From positions 1,674,001 through 1,738,000 of the forward strand of contig NZ_CP006880.1 in the NCBI RefSeq assembly GCF_000816845.1: DNA of 64,000 bases, written 5' to 3'. Source of the DNA: Rhizobium gallicum bv. gallicum R602sp (lineage in GTDB: Bacteria > Pseudomonadota > Alphaproteobacteria > Rhizobiales > Rhizobiaceae). Shown here piece after piece: positions 23,902 through 32,936 of this stretch (within the stretch, counting starts at the first letter, position 1; each line of letters begins with the position of its first letter). The notes beneath the pieces were generated by a model that worked only from the letters and a program-made list of their open reading frames with translations, was not told the origin of the DNA and ran no database searches. Made by a program: the position numbers and the translations under genes.

Positions 23902-26685
23902 CTAAGGCGCATTTGCCTTTCGGTCCGTTGTGCTGGCCGAACGGCCCTCGCCGTCCGGGACTGCTTCATCCGCCTGCCGGTTTTCATCCGGTCCGGCGAA
24001 TACCTTTTCGTCTGCCGCAGAGCTCGGCTTAATGCCGAAGCGGCCACTGTCGAAATTGATCAAAACATGCGAGACCTTCCGTCCGTCGGACATCCGGTCG
24101 AGGAAAAAGATTGACAGCACCGGTAGCAACTCGCGGGCAATCATCACCTCGATGGCGCGGGCACCCATCACGCTGGTCTTCGCACCCGAAACCAGCGCCT
24201 CGCGGGCTTCATCGGATAGCGAAAGCGCGGTGCCATAGGTGGCCGTGACACGATCCCTTATGCGGCCGATCTGCATGTCGACGATCGCCGAAAGTGCCTC
24301 GCGCTGCAAAGGCAGGAAGGGCAGAATAATCGTGCGGCCGAGGAAGGCCGGCTTGAAATGCTTCTGCAGTTCCGGCAGCAACAATGCTTCCAGCGCCTCG
24401 CCATCCGGCATCGCATCCGGATCGGCGGCAAGGGCTGCCAGGAGTTCGGAGCCTGCATTGGCCGTCATGAAGATCGTCGTGTTCTTGAAATCGATATCGC
24501 GGCCCTCGCCGTCACGCAGCGTGCCCTTGTCGAAGACCTGGTAGAAGATCTCCTGGACGCCGCTATGGGCCTTGTCGATCTCGTCGAGCAGCAGGACGCC
24601 ATAGGGTCGTCGGCGCACGGCTTCCGTCAGCACGCCGCCTTCGCCGTAGCCGACATAGCCGGGCGGCGAGCCGAGGAGCATGGAGATCTTGTGCTCCTCC
24701 TTGAACTCCGACATGTTGATCGTCGTCAACTGCTGGCTGCCGCCGTAATAAAGGTCGGCAAGCGACAGCGCCGTTTCCGTCTTGCCCGTGCCGGACATGC
24801 CGACGAGCAGGAACACGGCCGGCGGCCGGCGCGGATCGGAAAGTCCGGCGCGAGCAGCCCGCATCGTATCAGCAATGCGGCCGATCGCCGGATCCTGGCC
24901 GACGATCCGCTCCTTCAGCCGGTCATCGAGGCTCTTGGTGGTCTGGACCTGATCTGCAAGCAGCTTGCCGACGGGAATGCCGGTCCAGCGCGCGACGATC
25001 GTCGCGATGATGTCTTTATCGACAACGCGCGGCACGAGTGCCGCCTCACCGGCTGCCTGCTGCAGCTTTCGCTCGGCGACCGCAAAGGCCGCGCGTGCGC
25101 CTTGCGCCGATAGTCCGCTTGCCGGGAAGGGTGCGACATTGCTCGGTTCTTCGGCAGGCTCCGGGATATCTTCCACCCTCCTCGGCACGAAGGCCGCTTC
25201 CAGTCGGTCTGCCTCCTTCAGCAGGCGCAGTTCCTCGTCGTATTTTGTCTGAAGAGCGTCGATCTCGCTTGAAATTAGCTTAATTTGCGCGTCGATTCTG
25301 GCGAGACGTTCGGTGTTTTCAGGGGTATCCGGCTCGCTTGAGAGCCACGTCGCTTCGGCTTCGAGCAGATCGTGTTCGCTGCGCAGGTTCCGGAGCGGCT
25401 CGGGAATGGTCTGGCGGGCGAGCGAGACGGACGCAGCCGCCGTGTCGATCAGGCTGATCGCCTTGTCCGGCAACTGCCGCGCCGGCAAATAGCGGGCCGA
25501 AAGCCGCACTGCGGCAATCAGGGCTTCATCGCGGATGCGGACCTTGTGGTGGGCGGCGAAGGTTTCGGCCACGCCGCGCAGCATTCGGATTGCCGTTTCC
25601 TCGTCCGGCTCCTGCACGTGTACCGTCTGGAAACGGCGGGTGAGTGCTGCATCCTTTTCGATGAAGCGTTTATATTCGCTCCAGGTGGTCGCCGCGATGG
25701 TACGCAGTTCACCGCGCGCGAGCGCCGGTTTCAGGATATTGGCAGCGTCGCCTTGACCCGCCTGTCCGCCCGCGCCGATGAGGCTATGCGCTTCATCGAT
25801 GAACAGGATGATCGGTTGGGCGGAGGCTTTCACCGCATCGACCACACCGTGGAGGCGACGCTCGAATTCACCTTTGACGCCCGCTCCGGCCTGCAGCAGG
25901 CTCAGATCGAGCGTGAGCAGTCGCACTGCCTTCAGTTTGTCGGGCACGTTTCCATCGGCAATCTGAAGCGCCAGCGCCTCGGCAACGGCCGTCTTGCCGA
26001 CGCCCGCCTCGCCAACCAGAATCGGATTGTTCTGCCGCCGGCGCATCAGGATGTCGATGAGCTGCCGCTGCTCCCGGTTTCGGCCGATGACCGGATCGAT
26101 GCGTCCGGCCCTGGCATCTGCTGTCATGTCGCGAGTGTAAAGTCGCAGGAATTCGTTATCGTCGACGCCATTGGGCGACGTTCGCCCGGCCGCCGGAAGG
26201 ATGGCACTCTCGGCGCCGCCCTCGTCAGGCTCGGTCTTTTTCAGCAACTTTTCCAAGGCTTTGCCGTCAAGATCGCGCAGCGACGGCGCAATTGCGCGCA
26301 CCAGGACACGCAGCGTCGAATCCGAAATCAGCGCCGACAGGACATCAGCGACAAGGACCCTGTTTCGGCCGAACTGCAGCGAGGCGACCAACCATGCCTC
26401 GCGCGCCAACGTCAGCAGATTTTGCGAAAGCGCGAGAGCCCGCCCCTCTTCGCGAGCGACATCGCCAATTGCCGCATCGAGCTCGCTTCGCAAGGTCTGC
26501 AAGCTGATGCCGACCTCTTCGAGAACCGGGGCAACATCCGCGACATCGAGCAGTGCGCGAAGCCAGTGGGCGATGTCGACAGCCGGGTGCTGATGGCGCA
26601 CGGCAATGGATGCCGCTGTCTCAAGACCGACACGGAGGCTTGGCTCAAGCGTTCTGATCAGACGATTGAGATCGATCTGCGGCAT
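23902..26685 (-). CDS. clpV: T6SS sheath-disassembly AAA+ ATPase ClpV / TssH
   Basis: 927 residues. An N-terminal repeat domain begins MPQIDLNRLIRTLEPSLRVGLE (the residues that bind the TssC N-terminus in homologues). Walker A motifs GEAGVGKT and GMSGTGKTE mark two AAA+ domains, with a coiled middle domain between them (about residues 420-500, IDAQIKLISSEIDAL) and Walker B ILFIDEAHSLIG and LLLDEIDKAH. ClpV unfolds contracted TssB/C sheath for reuse. It is divergent from tssA across about 230 bp and heads the leftward T6SS operon. Confidence 0.95.
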   Translation of the reverse strand: MPQIDLNRLIRTLEPSLRVGLETAASIAVRHQHPAVDIAHWLRALLDVADVAPVLEEVGISLQTLRSELDAAIGDVAREEGRALALSQNLLTLAREAWLVASLQFGRNRVLVADVLSALISDSTLRVLVRAIAPSLRDLDGKALEKLLKKTEPDEGGAESAILPAAGRTSPNGVDDNEFLRLYTRDMTADARAGRIDPVIGRNREQRQLIDILMRRRQNNPILVGEAGVGKTAVAEALALQIADGNVPDKLKAVRLLTLDLSLLQAGAGVKGEFERRLHGVVDAVKASAQPIILFIDEAHSLIGAGGQAGQGDAANILKPALARGELRTIAATTWSEYKRFIEKDAALTRRFQTVHVQEPDEETAIRMLRGVAETFAAHHKVRIRDEALIAAVRLSARYLPARQLPDKAISLIDTAAASVSLARQTIPEPLRNLRSEHDLLEAEATWLSSEPDTPENTERLARIDAQIKLISSEIDALQTKYDEELRLLKEADRLEAAFVPRRVEDIPEPAEEPSNVAPFPASGLSAQGARAAFAVAERKLQQAAGEAALVPRVVDKDIIATIVARWTGIPVGKLLADQVQTTKSLDDRLKERIVGQDPAIGRIADTMRAARAGLSDPRRPPAVFLLVGMSGTGKTETALSLADLYYGGSQQLTTINMSEFKEEHKISMLLGSPPGYVGYGEGGVLTEAVRRRPYGVLLLDEIDKAHSGVQEIFYQVFDKGTLRDGEGRDIDFKNTTIFMTANAGSELLAALAADPDAMPDGEALEALLLPELQKHFKPAFLGRTIILPFLPLQREALSAIVDMQIGRIRDRVTATYGTALSLSDEAREALVSGAKTSVMGARAIEVMIARELLPVLSIFFLDRMSDGRKVSHVLINFDSGRFGIKPSSAADEKVFAGPDENRQADEAVPDGEGRSASTTDRKANAP

Positions 26686-26842
26686 TCGTGATTCCCCCTC
26701 CCCCGATGTCCAAGGGGAACACCTATGAGATGCATTGAGACAGCTAGGGCGCGTATTTCAATTTGGCAAGATTAAATTACGAGAATTTTTTATGTCAAGT
26801 CTATCCATCGCGTGTCATAAAAATGTTGCAAATCCACCGTGG

Positions 26843-26887
26843 TTGACAATGAAGAATGCTGCCCCACAATAATATGACCTCGGTCAT
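26843..26887 (+). promoter_or_regulatory. Candidate promoter and palindrome upstream of tssA
   Basis: TTGACA at 26843-26848 followed after 17 bases by ACAATA (26866-26871) resembles a vegetative promoter reading toward tssA. Immediately after, ATGACC-TC-GGTCAT (26874-26887) is a near-perfect palindrome that would overlap the transcript start, a typical operator position. The whole 26686-26915 gap is AT-rich compared with its surroundings and must also hold the clpV promoter. Confidence 0.45.
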
Positions 26888-26915
26888 CGTCTTCAAATAT
26901 GAGGATTAATCGAAT

Positions 26916-27965
26916 TTGAACATTCGCGACATCGCAATTCCATTTGATGAAAATGCGCCTTGTGGAGAAAACATCCGCAACAATACTGTATCGCGCAAGA
27001 TATACTATAATATAAAAGATGCTAGGAACCTCGCTCGGACTGTAGAACGAGGTATTTCCCCTGGCGAGACCATTGGGGTATCACCTGCATGGATCGATGT
27101 TAACAATCTTGGATTGCGAATTCTTTCTTCAGACAGCAAGGACCTGGAAGTATTAGCCTGGCTCGCCGAAGCTCAACTAAGGCTTGCAGGCTTCGCAGGA
27201 CTGGGCGAAGTCTACGCTGCGATGATGTCGCTTTTAGACAAGCATTGGGATGAGTTGCATTCGATCGGCGACGACGATTTCCACGAGCGTTTTGCGCCCC
27301 TGGCAGGCTTGAACGGGATGGGCGGCGAAGGAACGATCATTCAGGCGGTACGGCTTTCACCGCTCGTTCCCGGCGCGAAGTTCGGCCAATTTTCGCTCTG
27401 GGACTTCCAGCTTTCGCAGCGCCCAAACGAATCGCAGCGTCGCGAGGACCTTTATCTTGCAGCAAGCGAAGCGGGCGTCTCGGCCATGGCCGCGCACCTC
27501 AAGCAGCTGAACCAATGCATCGCCAGTTTCGATGCCCTGACTGCCCTTCTTGCGGAGCGTTGCGGTGATCAGGCACCGCCAAGTTCCAATACGCGCAATG
27601 TTCTTTTCGAAGCGGCAGCCGCAATTCGCCAGCTTGCGGGTATCGAAAACGACGAGGCTGCAGCTGATGCGGAAACCGCGCCCCTGGCTGCCAACAGCAA
27701 TAGCCCGGAGCCTGAGGCCCCGCGGCCGCGCAGCGCCGACACTATTGCTTCGCGCGAGGAAGCGCTCGAAATCCTCGCCGGCGTCGCGCGCTATTTTCGC
27801 CGCACCGAGCCTCATTCGCCGATTTCGATGGCGCTCGAAACTCTGGTCCGGCGCAGCCGAATGGATTTTTCCGAGCTGCTTGCCGAACTGCTTCCCGAAC
27901 CCCAGGCCCGCAACGCGGTGCTGAGTGCTGCGGGCATCAAGTCTGCCGCCGACAAGGGTGAATGA
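26916..27965 (+). CDS. tssA: T6SS baseplate-cap protein TssA (ImpA)
   Basis: 349 residues with the ImpA N-terminal domain (IAIPFDENAPCGENIR, then GVSPAWIDVNN and LEVLAWLAEAQLRLAGFAGL). The C-terminus has ILAGVARYFRRTEPHSPISMALE, the region common to ImpA-type TssA. The start must be TTG at 26916: an in-frame TAA lies just upstream and no ATG or GTG fits the conserved N-terminus; GAGGA is about ten bases before it. A weak start may limit TssA. It opens the rightward T6SS operon. Confidence 0.9.
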   Translation: MNIRDIAIPFDENAPCGENIRNNTVSRKIYYNIKDARNLARTVERGISPGETIGVSPAWIDVNNLGLRILSSDSKDLEVLAWLAEAQLRLAGFAGLGEVYAAMMSLLDKHWDELHSIGDDDFHERFAPLAGLNGMGGEGTIIQAVRLSPLVPGAKFGQFSLWDFQLSQRPNESQRREDLYLAASEAGVSAMAAHLKQLNQCIASFDALTALLAERCGDQAPPSSNTRNVLFEAAAAIRQLAGIENDEAAADAETAPLAANSNSPEPEAPRPRSADTIASREEALEILAGVARYFRRTEPHSPISMALETLVRRSRMDFSELLAELLPEPQARNAVLSAAGIKSAADKGE

Positions 27966-27979
27966 CCGGAAAATCCTAC

Positions 27980-28001
27980 CCGCGCTTCTCGCCGAGCGCG
28001 G
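27980..28001 (+). repeat. Hairpin between tssA and tssB
   Basis: CCGCGCT (27980-27986) pairs with AGCGCGG (27995-28001) across eight bases, in the 86-bp spacer. No T tract follows. One of three similar 7-bp hairpins in successive spacers of this operon. Confidence 0.5.
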
Positions 28002-28051
28002 CTCGCATGAACCGAATTTACAATCTGCCAAGGGCATGAAGGAGACTCTAT

Positions 28052-28567
28052 ATGGCAAGTGTGCATGAGAAACTGGAAAGGGTTCGCAAGCCGCGCGTCC
28101 ACATCAAATACGAGGTGGAGACCGAGGGTGCGATGGTAGTCAAGGAGCTGCCCTTCGTCGTCGGCGTGCTCGGCGACTTCTCCGGCAATCCGACGCAGCC
28201 GCTCAAGCCGTTCGGCGAGCGGAAATTCGTTCAGGTCGATCGCGACAATTTCGACGACGTCATGCGCCGCATGACGCCCGGTCTCAACATCACGGTCGAA
28301 AATACGCTGCAGAACGACGGCTCGGATCTCGCCGTATCGCTGAAGTTCGAAAGCATGGAAGACTTCGAGCCAGGCGCGGTCGTCAATCAGGTTCCGGCAC
28401 TTAAGGCACTGCTTGATGCGCGCAATGAGCTGCGCGACCTGATGAGCAAGGCAGACCGCTCGGAGGAGCTGGAGCGGATGCTCGAAGACATCCTTCAGAA
28501 CAATGGCGACCTCAACAAATTGGTCTCCGAGCTCGGCGCCGCCGGCAACAAGGACAACGTGAACTGA
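28052..28567 (+). CDS. tssB: T6SS sheath small subunit TssB
   Basis: 171 residues, full length. Family features are [15 protein letters not shown] near the N-terminus, [13 protein letters not shown], and [20 protein letters not shown], ending in an acidic helical tail with [12 protein letters not shown]. TssB pairs with TssC to make the contractile sheath. GAAGGAG precedes the ATG. It is set off on both sides by hairpin-bearing spacers. Confidence 0.95.
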   Translation: MASVHEKLERVRKPRVHIKYEVETEGAMVVKELPFVVGVLGDFSGNPTQPLKPFGERKFVQVDRDNFDDVMRRMTPGLNITVENTLQNDGSDLAVSLKFESMEDFEPGAVVNQVPALKALLDARNELRDLMSKADRSEELERMLEDILQNNGDLNKLVSELGAAGNKDNVN

Positions 28568-28575
28568 AGGGCCGG

Positions 28576-28605
28576 CGGACGTTTGAACGTCCGTCCCATC
28601 TTTTT
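28576..28605 (+). terminator. Hairpin with T run between tssB and tssC
   Basis: CGGACGT (28576-28582) and ACGTCCG (28587-28593) form a perfect 7-bp stem with TTGA loop, nine bases after the tssB stop. A run of five T follows at 28601-28605 after an eight-base gap. It is terminator-like but the gap makes it leaky; it may set the TssB to TssC ratio. Confidence 0.5.
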
Positions 28606-28673
28606 ATGAGCACCGGATATTCCCAAGGCCGTTTGCCGCTTTCCGGGCTGCTCGCACCGAAAAGGATTGAGGA

Positions 28674-30155
28674 ATGAGCGCAGATACTCAACTGGCGGCC
28701 CAGGACGAGGTCGCATACGTACCCGATGAGAACCTCCTGTCAAAGGTCGTGGCCGCCACCCGCCAGACAGAGCCGGATCGCGCGCAGAACCTGCTGCGCA
28801 CGCTGACCGACCAGGCGTTGAAAGGCACCGTCAAGTACGACCGCAACCTGACGATCACGTTGAACAACGCGATCGCCGAGCTCGACAGGACGATTTCCCG
28901 TCAGCTGGCTGCGATCATGCAGTCGCCGGAATTCGCCAGGCTCGAAGGTTCCTGGCGCGGGCTGAACTACCTGGTCAAGAACAGCGAAACCAGCGTCAAC
29001 CTGAAGATCCGGGTGCTGAACACTTCCAAGCGCGAGCTCTCCAAGGATCTTGCCAAGGCGGTCGAGTTCGACCAGTCAAGGCTCTTCAAGTCGGTCTATG
29101 ATGATGAGTTCGGCACGCCGGGCGGCGAGCCCATGGGCACATTGATCGGCGACTATGAATTCGACAATTCGTTCGAAGACGTTCAGATGCTGCAGGGCAT
29201 CTCGTCGATCGCTGCCGCAGCCTTTGCGCCCTTCATCGCAGCAGCAAGCCCGCGCATGTTCGGCTTCGAGGACTTCCGCGAACTGGCAAAGCCGCGCGAT
29301 CTCGAAAAGATCTTCGAGACGGTCGAGTACACGAAATGGCGCAGCCTTCGCGAAAGCGACGATTCGCGCTTCGTGACACTGGCCATGCCGCGCGTGCTTG
29401 CCCGCATGCCCTATGGCCCGAAGACCAATCCGATCGACGAATTCGGCTTCGACGAGACGGGCGGTTCCAAGACCGGCGAGCTAGATCACGAGGCCTATTG
29501 CTGGATGAATGCCGCCTATGTCATGGGCACGCGTCTTACCGAGGCCTTTGCCAAGAGCGGCTGGTGCACCTCGATCCGCGGCGCGGAAAATGGCGGGAAG
29601 GTCGAGAACCTGCCGATGCATATCTTTGCCAGCGACGATGGCGACCTCGATCTCAAATGCCCGACGGAAGTCGGCATCACGGACCGGCGTGATGCCGAGC
29701 TCGGCAAGCTCGGCTTCCTGCCGCTTTGCCACTACAAGAACACCGATTACGCGGTCTTCTTCGGTGCACAGACGACGCACAAGCCAAAGCTCTACGACAA
29801 GCCGGAAGCGACTGCTAATGCCGCAGTCTCCGCCCGCCTGCCCTACATGATGGCGACGTCACGCTTCGCCCACTATCTCAAGGTCATGGGCCGCGACAAG
29901 ATCGGCTCGTTCATGGAAGCCGAGGATTGCGAAGTGTGGCTGAACCGCTGGATTTCGAACTACGTCAACGCCAACGACGATGCCGGCGAGGAATCTCGCG
30001 CCAAGTATCCGTTGCGCGATGCCAAGGTGACGGTCCAGGAAATCCCCGGCAAACCGGGTTCATACAATGCGGTCGCCTGGATGCGCCCCTGGCTGCAGAT
30101 GGAAGAGCTGACGACCTCGCTGCGCATGGTCGCCCGTATTCCCTCCAAGAACTGA
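28674..30155 (+). CDS. tssC: T6SS sheath large subunit TssC
   Basis: 493 residues, full family length. Recognisable features are SRQLAAIMQSPEFARLEGSWRGL near residue 80, the EFGTPGGEPMGTLIGDYEF block, SMAAAS-type FAPFIAAASPRMFG, and the C-terminal EIPGKPGSYNAVAWMRPW...ELTTSLRMVARIP. The N-terminal helix is the ClpV contact in homologues. It interlocks with TssB in the sheath. Flanked by two spacer hairpins. Confidence 0.95.
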   Translation: MSADTQLAAQDEVAYVPDENLLSKVVAATRQTEPDRAQNLLRTLTDQALKGTVKYDRNLTITLNNAIAELDRTISRQLAAIMQSPEFARLEGSWRGLNYLVKNSETSVNLKIRVLNTSKRELSKDLAKAVEFDQSRLFKSVYDDEFGTPGGEPMGTLIGDYEFDNSFEDVQMLQGISSIAAAAFAPFIAAASPRMFGFEDFRELAKPRDLEKIFETVEYTKWRSLRESDDSRFVTLAMPRVLARMPYGPKTNPIDEFGFDETGGSKTGELDHEAYCWMNAAYVMGTRLTEAFAKSGWCTSIRGAENGGKVENLPMHIFASDDGDLDLKCPTEVGITDRRDAELGKLGFLPLCHYKNTDYAVFFGAQTTHKPKLYDKPEATANAAVSARLPYMMATSRFAHYLKVMGRDKIGSFMEAEDCEVWLNRWISNYVNANDDAGEESRAKYPLRDAKVTVQEIPGKPGSYNAVAWMRPWLQMEELTTSLRMVARIPSKN

Positions 30156-30162
30156 TCGATAT

Positions 30163-30185
30163 CCGCGCGTCCATCGGGCGCGCGG
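30163..30185 (+). repeat. Hairpin between tssC and the second tssC
   Basis: CCGCGCG (30163-30169) and CGCGCGG (30179-30185) form a 7-bp stem around nine bases, starting eight bases past the tssC stop. No T run. It may protect the tssC 3' end. Confidence 0.5.
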
Positions 30186-30215
30186 TCCCTCACCTTCTGC
30201 AATGCGTGAACCGCA

Positions 30216-31610
30216 ATGACGATGAACTCAGGCACAAAGTGGCGACGGACGGCCGATCAGCTGATTGCGCTGATCGACGATGCCCTCAACAGGCAGGTCA
30301 ATGCAATTCTTCACCATCCGGAATTCCAGAAGATGGAGGCCCGCTGGCGCGGCCTTGCCATGCTGGTGCGCGAGGCAAGCCGCAGCGGCGAAGTCAAGAT
30401 CAAGCTTTTGAGCGCCAGCTGGGATCAGCTGGCACGCAATCTGGAACGCGCCGCCGATTTCGACCAGAGCCATCTGTTCGAAATGGTCTATAGCCGCGAA
30501 TTCGGCATGCCGGGCGGCGAGCCGTTCGGTCTCATCGTCGGCGACTATATGTGCGCGCCGGAGATGGCGGGAGACGGGGATGCGGTAAGCACGCTCGTGC
30601 AGCTCGGCACGGTCGCGGCCGCCGCCTTCTGCCCCTTCATTGCCGGGGCGTCACCGCAGGCGCTCGGCCTGGAACGGTTCGACGAGCTCGACCGCGTGCA
30701 AGATTTCTCCTGGCTTGCGCATGATCCGTCGCGTATCCGCTGGAACAGCCTGAGGGCACGGGAAGATTCCCGCTTCCTCGGCCTCGTTGCGCCGCGCATC
30801 CTGATGCGGCCACCCCATGAACCGCTGGCGCGCCACCGCAACGACGGCTTCCCGTTCCGCGAGACGATCAGCGAGGATGGAAGCTCGCTGCTGTGGGGCA
30901 ACGGCGCCTTTGCATTCGCCTCGATGGTCATTCGCAATTTCAATGAATCGGGCTGGTTCGCCGATATCCGCGGCGTGACCCAGGATGCCATCGATGGCGG
31001 CATGCTGGGTGCCGATGAGCTTGCGCCTTACGACTTCGGCACCGAAAGCAACGGGCTCTCGGCCCAGGCGCCGGTCGAGATCAGCCTCACCAGCATGCAG
31101 GAACAGCAATTCTGCGATCTGGGTATTGTGCCGGTCGCGACGACTTACCTGTCGGCCTCGGCAATTTTCAACTCCAACCAGTCCCTGCATGCGCCGCCGC
31201 ATTATTCCAGTGAGCATGCGCGCCAAAACGCACGGATCGCTGCAATGCTGCAATATGTGCTCTGCGCCTCGCGCTTCTCGCATTACTTGAAGGTCATCAT
31301 GCGCGACGAGATCGGCCAGCTGTCGGACGCGCCGTCGATCCAGCGGCGGCTGGAGGACTGGCTGGCGGCTTATACACTCGGCAACGACGACGCCGACCTG
31401 ACGCTAAGGACGCGCCGGCCGCTGCGCTCGGCGGGTATCAGCGTTCACGATATCCCCGGCAAGCCCGGTACTTTTTCCTGCACTGTGCGGCTGCAGCCGC
31501 ATTTCCAACTCGATGACGTTTCCACCAGTTTCCACCTCATCGCCGAGACGGCAAACGCCACGACACGCTTTGCCCGCCCGACCGACGCACCGCAAAGGAT
31601 GTCCGCATGA
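30216..31610 (+). CDS. Second TssC-type sheath paralogue (ImpD-like)
   Basis: 464 residues. It parallels TssC block by block: AILHHPEFQKMEARWRGLAML, YSREFGMPGGEPFGLIVGDY, FCPFIAGASPQALGLERF, and C-terminal HDIPGKPGTFSCTVRLQPHFQLDDVSTSF. It lacks about 50 N-terminal residues of TssC, including the helix expected to contact ClpV. Agrobacterium also encodes two TssC proteins, so a real function is likely, perhaps at a sheath end or baseplate. The ATG at 30216 has no clear ribosome site. The stop overlaps the tagJ start. Confidence 0.9.
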   Translation: MTMNSGTKWRRTADQLIALIDDALNRQVNAILHHPEFQKMEARWRGLAMLVREASRSGEVKIKLLSASWDQLARNLERAADFDQSHLFEMVYSREFGMPGGEPFGLIVGDYMCAPEMAGDGDAVSTLVQLGTVAAAAFCPFIAGASPQALGLERFDELDRVQDFSWLAHDPSRIRWNSLRAREDSRFLGLVAPRILMRPPHEPLARHRNDGFPFRETISEDGSSLLWGNGAFAFASMVIRNFNESGWFADIRGVTQDAIDGGMLGADELAPYDFGTESNGLSAQAPVEISLTSMQEQQFCDLGIVPVATTYLSASAIFNSNQSLHAPPHYSSEHARQNARIAAMLQYVLCASRFSHYLKVIMRDEIGQLSDAPSIQRRLEDWLAAYTLGNDDADLTLRTRRPLRSAGISVHDIPGKPGTFSCTVRLQPHFQLDDVSTSFHLIAETANATTRFARPTDAPQRMSA

Positions 31611-32434
31611 CGCTCTCCGCCCAAATCGCCAATCTGCTTGGCCAAGACGCTCTGGGGCAGGCGCTCGAACTTGCGAAGGCACAGGTGAAATCCGCGCCGA
31701 CCGACAAGGAAGCGCGGCACCTTTACATCGACCTTCTGGTTCTGTCGGGCGACTACGAACGCGCCGACGCCCAGTGCAATGTCGCCGTTACCTTCTCACC
31801 AGAAGATGCCATGGGCTTTGCGCTGCTGCGCAACCAGTTGCGGGCAATTGCCGCGCGCGATGCCTGGTTCGAAAAGGGTGCGGTGCCGGAATTCCCGCAA
31901 GGGCCGAGCGAATTGGACATGGCGGCGATGCGCCTTGGCATCGCCGCCCGGACGCAGGAAAGGGCAGATGCTGAGATCGCCCTCGACCGGTTGGAAGACC
32001 TGCGCGGCGAGAGGCCAATGGTCTGGAACGGACGCGAGATTTCCGATTTTCGCGACCTCGACGATCGCATCCCCCACGCGCTCGAAATCATCATGACAGG
32101 CGGCGCCTATCTCTGGGTGGACTTTTCCAAAATCGCTTCGGTGACGATCGAGCCCATCGCACGGCCGCGCGATCTTGCCTTTCGCCGGGGCAAGCTGTCG
32201 TTGATTGACGGGGCCAGCGCGCCGGTGCTTCTGCCCGCGATCTATCATGGCACGAAAGCCGGTCCGGCGTTGCTTCTTGGTCGCGAGACCGAATGGGTGA
32301 AGGAGCCGAGCGGCATCACCACGGGCCGCGGCCATCGGTGCTTCTTGGCGGGCGACGAACTCGTCTCCTTCCATGAGACGGTGAACCTTGACGCAGCCGA
32401 ACACCTCGAAGCAAGGAGAACCATTCATGGCTGA
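31607..32434 (+). CDS. tagJ: T6SS accessory protein TagJ / ImpE
   Basis: 275 residues. Helical TPR-like N-terminal half (LGQDALGQALELAKAQVKSAPTDKEARHLYIDLLVLSGDYERAD) and an ImpE C-terminal domain (WNGREISDFRDLDDRIPHALEIIMTGGAYLWVDFSKI). TagJ binds TssB and is thought to aid sheath handling by ClpV. The start ATG overlaps the previous stop (ATGA), and its 3' end overlaps tssE by eight bases. Confidence 0.9.
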   Translation: MTLSAQIANLLGQDALGQALELAKAQVKSAPTDKEARHLYIDLLVLSGDYERADAQCNVAVTFSPEDAMGFALLRNQLRAIAARDAWFEKGAVPEFPQGPSELDMAAMRLGIAARTQERADAEIALDRLEDLRGERPMVWNGREISDFRDLDDRIPHALEIIMTGGAYLWVDFSKIASVTIEPIARPRDLAFRRGKLSLIDGASAPVLLPAIYHGTKAGPALLLGRETEWVKEPSGITTGRGHRCFLAGDELVSFHETVNLDAAEHLEARRTIHG

Positions 32435-32936
32435 TCCGCTCGAGCGCTGCCGTCCGCGCGAGCGGATGCTGTCGCAGTCGATCCTCGACCGGCTGATCGA
32501 CGCGAACCCGGATCTGCCGAGCGACGACCACCTGAGCCTTGCCGAGCAGGTGCGCGAGATGCGTGAAGCGATCCGCCGCGATCTCGAAGCCTTGCTCAAT
32601 ACGCGGCGCTGCCCCACGGCGCCACCGGCCATCCTCGACGAATTGAAGGACGCACTGGTCTCCTACGGGGTGGACGGCATCGTGTCCGCCAATCTGGTAA
32701 CCGACAATGCGAAGCTGCGGCTGGCGCGCGTCATCGAGCGGCGGATTGCGCTTTTCGAAACACGCCTTTCGGATGTGCGGGTGACGATCCTGAAGAGCCG
32801 TCACGACGGTGAGCGGGCGCTGCGCATGCGCATCCAGGCAAGCTTCCGTCTGCATGAGGGCATGCCGCCGATCAGCTTCGAATCGATGATCGACCCGTCA
32901 ACGCAACGCTTCATGGTCGAGGCGGCAAATGGCTGA
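32427..32936 (+). CDS. tssE: T6SS baseplate protein TssE (gp25-like)
   Basis: 169 residues from ATG 32427, which has AAGGAGAA upstream. It contains REAIRRDLEALLNTRR and an SYGVDG region followed by the ERRIALFETRLSDVRVTI wedge segment typical of gp25 / lysozyme-like baseplate subunits. It assembles with TssF, TssG and TssK. Overlaps tssF by eight bases. Confidence 0.92.
   Translation: MADPLERCRPRERMLSQSILDRLIDANPDLPSDDHLSLAEQVREMREAIRRDLEALLNTRRCPTAPPAILDELKDALVSYGVDGIVSANLVTDNAKLRLARVIERRIALFETRLSDVRVTILKSRHDGERALRMRIQASFRLHEGMPPISFESMIDPSTQRFMVEAANG

Noticed and set aside
25372..26691. Long antisense frame over clpV
   Set aside because: Same effect; low-complexity product and no ribosome site.
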